From NCBI GenBank assembly GCA_007695205.1, contig REEF01000438.1, positions 1 through 10,732 on the forward strand: a DNA stretch of 10,732 nt, written 5' to 3'. Shown piece by piece: positions 6,507 to 10,732 of the stretch. Origin of the DNA: Planctomycetaceae bacterium. Its GTDB lineage: Bacteria; Planctomycetota; Planctomycetia; Pirellulales; Pirellulaceae. A model generated the notes under the pieces. It saw only the letters and a list, made by a program, of their open reading frames with translations. It searched no databases and was not told the DNA's origin. Each line of letters begins with the position of its first letter. Within the stretch, counting starts at the first letter, position 1. The position numbers and the translations under genes were made by a program.

Positions 6507-7396
6507 GGCGTGTCCAAGTAGCGTTTTCGCAAACCGTCGTAAGCGTCGATCCGCCGATCGCGCAGGAAGGGCCAATGAATACGAGCCGTATCGATCAGGC
6601 TCAAGTCGCATTCGACGACCAACGTTTCTTCCGCCTGCTGACCGGTTCGACCCAGCAAGTTACCGTAGGGATCGACGACGAACGACGCGCCCCAGAATTG
6701 GATGTCGCCTTCCAGACCGACTCGATTCGCCGCCGCGACAAACACGCCGTTGGCGATCGCATGGCTGCGCATCATCGTCTCCCAGGCCAGATGCTGGCTG
6801 GCACCCCATTCGTCTTTCTCCTCGGGCAACCAGCCGATCGCCGTGGGATAGCACAGGATCTGAGCTCCCGTCAGCGCGGTCAGACGTGCGGCCTCCGGAA
6901 ACCACTGGTCCCAACAGACGCAGACGCCGATCCGGCCGAAACGCGTGTCAAAACTGCGAAAGCCCAAGTCGCCCGGCGTGAAATAGAATTTTTCATAGTA
7001 TCGCGGATCATCGGGAATGTGCATCTTGCGATAAAGGCCGGCGGTCGAGCCATCGGCATCGAACACCACGGCCGTATTGTGATACAAGCCAGCAGCCCGC
7101 CGTTCGAACAGAGAGCCTACGATCACGATCCCATGCTGCCCAGCGGCTTGGGCCAGCGCCTGGCTGGTCGGACCGGGGATGGGTTCGGCTTCGGCAAATC
7201 GCGCGTGGTCCTCGGTCTGACAGGGATACGGACCATGAAACAGCTCCTGCAAACACACGACCTGCGCGCCGCGTGCCGCCGCATCCGCCAAGCGCTCGAG
7301 CGTCGCTGCCACATTCGCCGATTTGGATTCGCCGCACGACGACTGGATCACGGCCACCTGGACTGGCGGGGCATCATTTCCTGGACGGTTCATCAT
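6503..7396 (-). CDS. aguB: N-carbamoylputrescine amidase
   Basis: AguB hydrolyses N-carbamoylputrescine to putrescine, carbon dioxide and ammonia, the step after AguA. The 297 residues show the nitrilase-superfamily triad: E51 in CLQELFHGPYPC, K124 in YRKMHIPDDP, and nucleophile C161 in CVCWDQWFPEAAR. PYPCQTED (57-64), YYEKFYFTPGD (133-143) and the WGASFVVDPYG block (about 235-245) are typical of the carbamoylputrescine branch, which favours this call over a general amidohydrolase. Two ATG codons stand in tandem at 7396 and 7393, with AGAGGG four to five bases before the first. It lies 39 bases downstream of the kinase/nucleotidyltransferase fusion and overlaps aguA by 4 bases, so the three are almost certainly one operon. 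No arginine decarboxylase or agmatine transporter is in view. Confidence 0.93.
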   Translation of the reverse strand: MMNRPGNDAPPVQVAVIQSSCGESKSANVAATLERLADAAARGAQVVCLQELFHGPYPCQTEDHARFAEAEPIPGPTSQALAQAAGQHGIVIVGSLFERRAAGLYHNTAVVFDADGSTAGLYRKMHIPDDPRYYEKFYFTPGDLGFRSFDTRFGRIGVCVCWDQWFPEAARLTALTGAQILCYPTAIGWLPEEKDEWGASQHLAWETMMRSHAIANGVFVAAANRVGLEGDIQFWGASFVVDPYGNLLGRTGQQAEETLVVECDLSLIDTARIHWPFLRDRRIDAYDGLRKRYLDTP

Positions 7397-7435
7397 CGAC
7401 CCTCTGCATCTTCGTTGCTCGTACCTTACGGGCCG

Positions 7436-10177
7436 TTATACTACATCGCCAACTGCGTTTTGTTCAACCCGCAACAGGCTGCTGCCGGCAGTGGGGCTGC
7501 AGACCATCACTCCCGACGACAGGCCCAACGGCTCGTAGAACAAGCGTTCCAATCGCTCTTGCAGCCGCCCGACTTCCGCGGTTTCCACCAGCACCATCGC
7601 ACAACCGCCCAACCCGGCGCCGGCGATCTGCGCGCCCAGCACACCGGGCGTGCGGCAGGCGATGTCCACGATCGCGTCGATCTCGCGGATACTGCAACGA
7701 TACGCACCCGGTTGGCGATGCAATTGGGCGTTGGCCACGCGACGATGGTCCCAGCTATGCAAGTCATCGACCAGCGTCTGCAGATGGCCGTCGGAAGTAT
7801 CGACGACAAACGGCGTGTCAACCAGTCGGTCATCGACATGAAAGCACCGTTCCCCGTCGTGCGAGATCTTCATCAGGTCCCCCAACCCGCGCATGTCCCC
7901 CTGATTCAACGCGACGGCCGCTTCGCGCGATCGAGCGCACTCGGCGATCCCGAACCACATCACCCCGCGTACCGGATACGCTACATCAGCCGCCTCTCGC
8001 TGGAAGTACGGCGCTAGTTCCGGCCAGTGGTCGGTCGACGCGAAGCGCCGACGGACCTCGCCGGCGGTCAACGATTCGGGCAATGCCAGCAGGATCTCGT
8101 AGATGCGTCCCGGCGGCACCTGCAGTACTTCCGGGCTGATGTCTCGTACGTAGTGGATCAAGGGAGCGAACTGGGGGAATTCCTGCTGAACCAGGGCGAC
8201 GCCCAGCCGATACGAGGCGACTCGCGAATTGAACGCAACCTTGGCCCCCGCCGCTTTCTTGGCCTGCATGAACGAATTGCAGACCACCAACCGGTGCGTG
8301 GACGGAAACGGGATTTGCTGCAAGAGTTCAAAATCATGGAATTTGACGTGGTTGATCGTGCCCTTGGCCCCGTACTTCATCGCCGCATGATCGGCACTGC
8401 CGCCCCGGGTACCGACAAACCATTCGCCTTCGCCGCAGAAATTGACGAATTGGCTGGGCGTCACCTCCAAACCGTGCAGAGCCGCCGCCGCTTCCGCCGT
8501 GGAAACCACCAGCGCCGACGAGGAACTCATGCCCGCCGCCACGGGGATGTTCCCCAGGACCATCACGTCCATGCCCCGCAGCAAAAGGTCTCGGTATGCC
8601 ATCTGCATCCGCAACATGGCCGCCTCGACATAGATGCTCCAGTTCCCCGCCGATTCCCGCAGATGACGCTCCAATTCGTTGCTGTTGATGCAGCTCAACC
8701 AATCATCCCAATTCAAGCGGCTGACCAGCGTCCCCAACGAAACGCTGGCGTCGGGAAACAGATCCGGTTGGACGTTACGCAATTCGATCCGGTCATCGTC
8801 CCGAGGCGAAACTACCATCAGGACTTCCTGGTTGACGGCCATCAGATTGCAACAACCGCCCTGATAATCGATGTGGCGGCCCATCAGATTGATACGCCCC
8901 GGCGAACGGACGATGATCGCATGCCGCTGCTCGCCAAACTCGGCCGCAAACCGCAGCAGGGCCGTACGATACGCTTGCCGACGTTCCAGGACCAGTGCCG
9001 GATCGTCCCCGTAGCTGTCGGCCAGCGCACGATCGGTCTCCGGCACGGGCTCTTCGTGGTTGGGAAACAATTCCAGCCACCGGTCAATCGTACGCAACGT
9101 GGCGCCCCCCAGTCGCTGATTCAGTTCGGCAAGCGAATGCTGGGTGCGGCCGTGGAAATAGTCCGTGATCCGCAACAGTTCTTCCGGATTGTTGTAGGAC
9201 ATGATGTCGTGCGGAGACGCGGCGGCGACGTAGGCAGCGCGGAAACGCAAACCGTCATCGTCTCGAGCATCCAGGATCGCGCCGATCGCATCGGTCAAAT
9301 ACAACTCGCCCTGAGCGTTGTCGGCCGCTAGGTGCTGCAACCCGTAGTCCAACACCGCCTTGCGAGCCAAATAGATGGATTCGTTTCGCAATGGTGCTTC
9401 AAAAGCTTCGCTGGCCGCGATTCGGTGCGGGGGGCCTCCGATCGTAAAATCGATCGGCATCTGCTCCAGGCGCTGCAGCAGCCGAACGCCGTCCAGCGGA
9501 TCGCCGGACGGCAGAGCGTTCATTGCCCCGCCCAGTTCCTCTCCGAAGATTTTGTCCAGCGGAAGCGGCTTGACCCCCGGTTCAGCGATCAGCTCTCGGA
9601 GTTGGGCCAGCGTCATCGGTTCTGTTAGTTCAACCAACCGCTGACGCAGCATGGCTCGGCACGCCCGCAGACGGATATCGGAAAATTCCGCGATCGCTGC
9701 CGGACGCCCTGCTTCGTCCAGCAGAATACGTCCCGCCGACTCCCCACCGTGCTCGGCAGGCGATACCAGCAGGGACAGGTCCGTCGGACAAGCGTCGAAT
9801 TCCGTCAACAACCGGGACAAAATGGGCAAGTCGATAATCTTATCGCCCGCGACCACCAGCACGCGAGCCGAATCGGCCACCGGCGCCAGCGCCTTCAGAC
9901 CGCAACGAGCCGCATCGCCGGTACCCAGCGCATGAGGCTGATAAGCGAACACTACATTAGAAAACCGCTCCCCTACCGTCTCGACAACCTGCCCCGCCAT
10001 CTCGCCTACCACCACCACGTTCTGGACCGCCCCCAGGCGATTGAACGTATCCAGCGAACGGACGATCGTAGGAACCCCAGCGATCTCGAAACACACCTTA
10101 TGCATGTACCGATTCCGCATCCGCCGGCCTTTACCAGCCGCCAAGACAATCGTGAACAACGGGGCAGACGCCGTCAT
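7436..10177 (-). CDS. Fused GlmU-like nucleotidyltransferase / galactokinase-like GHMP kinase (913 aa)
   Basis: Residues 7-340 form a sugar-phosphate nucleotidyltransferase of the GlmU uridylyltransferase type: LAAGKGRRM (12-20) with K27, QPHALGTGDAA (80-90), the metal Asp in VVAGDKIID (D112), GRILLDEAGRPAAIAEF (149-165), DNAQGELYLTD (286-296) and SYNNPEEL (327-334). About 90 extra residues (170-262) interrupt it, and there is no hexapeptide-repeat acetyltransferase domain. Residues 418-895 are a galactokinase-type GHMP kinase: RSPGRINLMGRHIDYQGG (424-441), PVAAGMSSSSAL (545-556), the likely base D596 in GGSADHAA, and AGAGLGGC (852-859). The family signature is GEHTDY; here the Glu is Arg434, so the sugar may differ from galactose. 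Kinase then nucleotidyltransferase would make a nucleotide sugar from a free sugar, as FKP does for fucose. The ATG at 10177 has GGAGG nine bases upstream; an in-frame start 17 codons earlier lacks this. It heads the unit with aguB and aguA. Confidence 0.88.
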   Translation of the reverse strand: MTASAPLFTIVLAAGKGRRMRNRYMHKVCFEIAGVPTIVRSLDTFNRLGAVQNVVVVGEMAGQVVETVGERFSNVVFAYQPHALGTGDAARCGLKALAPVADSARVLVVAGDKIIDLPILSRLLTEFDACPTDLSLLVSPAEHGGESAGRILLDEAGRPAAIAEFSDIRLRACRAMLRQRLVELTEPMTLAQLRELIAEPGVKPLPLDKIFGEELGGAMNALPSGDPLDGVRLLQRLEQMPIDFTIGGPPHRIAASEAFEAPLRNESIYLARKAVLDYGLQHLAADNAQGELYLTDAIGAILDARDDDGLRFRAAYVAAASPHDIMSYNNPEELLRITDYFHGRTQHSLAELNQRLGGATLRTIDRWLELFPNHEEPVPETDRALADSYGDDPALVLERRQAYRTALLRFAAEFGEQRHAIIVRSPGRINLMGRHIDYQGGCCNLMAVNQEVLMVVSPRDDDRIELRNVQPDLFPDASVSLGTLVSRLNWDDWLSCINSNELERHLRESAGNWSIYVEAAMLRMQMAYRDLLLRGMDVMVLGNIPVAAGMSSSSALVVSTAEAAAALHGLEVTPSQFVNFCGEGEWFVGTRGGSADHAAMKYGAKGTINHVKFHDFELLQQIPFPSTHRLVVCNSFMQAKKAAGAKVAFNSRVASYRLGVALVQQEFPQFAPLIHYVRDISPEVLQVPPGRIYEILLALPESLTAGEVRRRFASTDHWPELAPYFQREAADVAYPVRGVMWFGIAECARSREAAVALNQGDMRGLGDLMKISHDGERCFHVDDRLVDTPFVVDTSDGHLQTLVDDLHSWDHRRVANAQLHRQPGAYRCSIREIDAIVDIACRTPGVLGAQIAGAGLGGCAMVLVETAEVGRLQERLERLFYEPLGLSSGVMVCSPTAGSSLLRVEQNAVGDVV

Positions 10178-10293
10178 CGTTTTGGGCCTCCAGAAAAAAC
10201 AGTCAATACCTACGGACATACGTCCCACGGTCCAGACGAGTCAAAATACCCCCGACCGATGCCGAGAACCAGTGGGTCTGCTACCATAATAAA

Positions 10294-10308
10294 AGGTGCC
10301 ACCCACCT
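10294..10308 (+). repeat. Small hairpin upstream of transposase, possible REP-like or element end
   Basis: AGGTG (10294-10298) pairs with CACCT (10304-10308) around a 5-base loop, preceded by an A/T-rich ATAATAAAA. Y1/HUH transposases and their REP-associated relatives recognise small hairpins next to the gene, so this is a candidate left-end recognition site. Only one end is in the window, and no second copy was noticed here. Confidence 0.35.
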
Positions 10309-10313
10309 ATCTA

Positions 10314-10341
10314 TTGACAAAGCTGGTTGATTGATTAGAAT
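10314..10341 (+). promoter_or_regulatory. Near-consensus sigma-70 promoter for the transposase gene
   Basis: TTGACA (10314-10319) is a perfect -35 box and TAGAAT (10336-10341) matches five of six -10 bases, with a 16-base spacer. Transcription would begin near 10348, immediately before the AAGGAGG ribosome binding site (10352-10358), so the leader is very short. It is by far the best promoter match in the window. Confidence 0.6.
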
Positions 10342-10364
10342 TCATGAAAACAAGGAGGCATAAC

Positions 10365-10732
10365 ATGGGACGATCGCTACGAAGTGAGCAATTCGATGCA
10401 GACGAGATTTGCATCGTCCATACAATTCAGAGATGCACTCGCAAGGCATTTTTGGCTGGAATGGATGACCGAACGGGCATCGATTACTCGTTTCGCCGCG
10501 AGTGGATTCGGCGGCGGATGGAGGCCCTGGCTTCGGTTTTTGCCATCGATGTGCTGACCTACGCCATCATGAGCAATCACATGCATGTGATCCTACGGAA
10601 TCGCCCTGATGTGGTGGAGGCGTGGCCCGACGAAGAGGTGGCGACGCGGTGGCTCAAGGTGTTTCCCGGCCGGCGATTGGACGAGCAACTGGCAGAGCCG
10701 ACCGACAGCGACGTGAAGATGCTGGTCGCGGA
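10365..10732 (+). CDS. Tyrosine (Y1/HUH, IS200-like) transposase, 5' part
   Basis: The 122 visible residues resemble the planctomycete Y1 transposase-like proteins related to REP-associated tyrosine transposases (RayT), single-strand DNA nucleases. MSNHMHVILRNRPD (69-82) contains the metal-binding His-x-His pair (H72, H74) of the HUH motif. The N-terminal RSLRSEQFD and the basic helix around RREWIRRRMEAL (44-55) precede it, as usual in this group. The catalytic tyrosine is expected further on, beyond the right edge, so activity cannot be judged. The ATG at 10365 follows AAGGAGG (10352-10358) with ideal spacing. The frame is open to the window edge with no stop or frameshift, so it is a partial rather than a broken gene here. 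Such genes are often domesticated single copies rather than mobile insertion sequences. Confidence 0.82.
   Translation, partial: MGRSLRSEQFDADEICIVHTIQRCTRKAFLAGMDDRTGIDYSFRREWIRRRMEALASVFAIDVLTYAIMSNHMHVILRNRPDVVEAWPDEEVATRWLKVFPGRRLDEQLAEPTDSDVKMLVA

Larger units (their letters stand above)
10178..10364. other. Divergent control region between the fusion gene and the transposase
   Basis: This 187-base gap separates divergent genes. Its right part holds the transposase promoter and hairpin listed separately. For the leftward operon the only clear signal is the GGAGG ribosome binding site about nine bases before the ATG at 10177. A TTGACT followed 18 bases later by TATGTC on the minus strand is a weak promoter match that I would not rely on. 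Confidence 0.5.

Noticed and set aside
6507..6611. A 35-residue N-terminal extension of agmatine deiminase.
   Set aside because: It overlaps aguB coding sequence and is not family-like; the ATG at 6506 gives the standard N-terminus and an ATGA overlap.
6575..9331. Long plus-strand frames opposite aguB and the fusion gene.
   Set aside because: Antisense shadows; the minus strand carries clear catalytic motifs throughout.
10205..10250. TTGACT and TATGTC on the minus strand as a promoter for the fusion operon.
   Set aside because: The -10 match is poor (about three of six) with an 18-base spacer, so it is not better than chance.

Overview
The window looks like chromosomal DNA of a planctomycete, probably of the Pirellula/Rhodopirellula type. 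The reasons are a secreted sulfatase relative, a DUF4870 protein, a GlsB/YeaQ-type membrane protein with a planctomycete-like N-terminus, a tyrosine (Y1/HUH) transposase of the kind common in that phylum, moderately high GC, and wide gene-poor gaps. This assignment rests on protein resemblance from memory; no search was run.

Layout. 1-396 (-) is the 5' part of a decayed sulfatase gene that has lost its catalytic core. 443-2068 (-) is a 541-residue protein of unknown function with a clustered His/Cys motif. 2069-2703 has no convincing gene but is rich in inverted repeats and may encode a structured RNA ending in a terminator. 2704-3861 (+) carries three small membrane proteins: a GlsB/YeaQ-like protein, an orphan 75-residue protein, and a DUF4870 protein that overlaps the orphan by 4 bases. 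3911-5209 (+) holds hisI and hisG (long form), the third and first steps of histidine synthesis. 5210-5468 is a convergent gap with a cluster of GGTCTC/GAGACC repeats.

5469-10177 (-) is a tight three-gene unit read right to left. A 913-residue fusion of a GlmU-like nucleotidyltransferase with a galactokinase-like GHMP kinase is followed 39 bases later by N-carbamoylputrescine amidase (aguB), which overlaps agmatine deiminase (aguA) by 4 bases. The last two convert agmatine to putrescine. The fusion should phosphorylate a sugar at C1 and then transfer a nucleotide to it, giving a nucleotide sugar; its substrate is not known. 10365 to the right edge (+) is the start of a tyrosine transposase with a near-consensus sigma-70 promoter, a strong ribosome binding site and a small hairpin just upstream.

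The most interesting items are the kinase/nucleotidyltransferase fusion, with an altered sugar-binding signature and its pairing with polyamine genes, the collinear deletions in the sulfatase, and the structured gap at 2245-2600. I see no CRISPR array, defence island, rRNA or tRNA.
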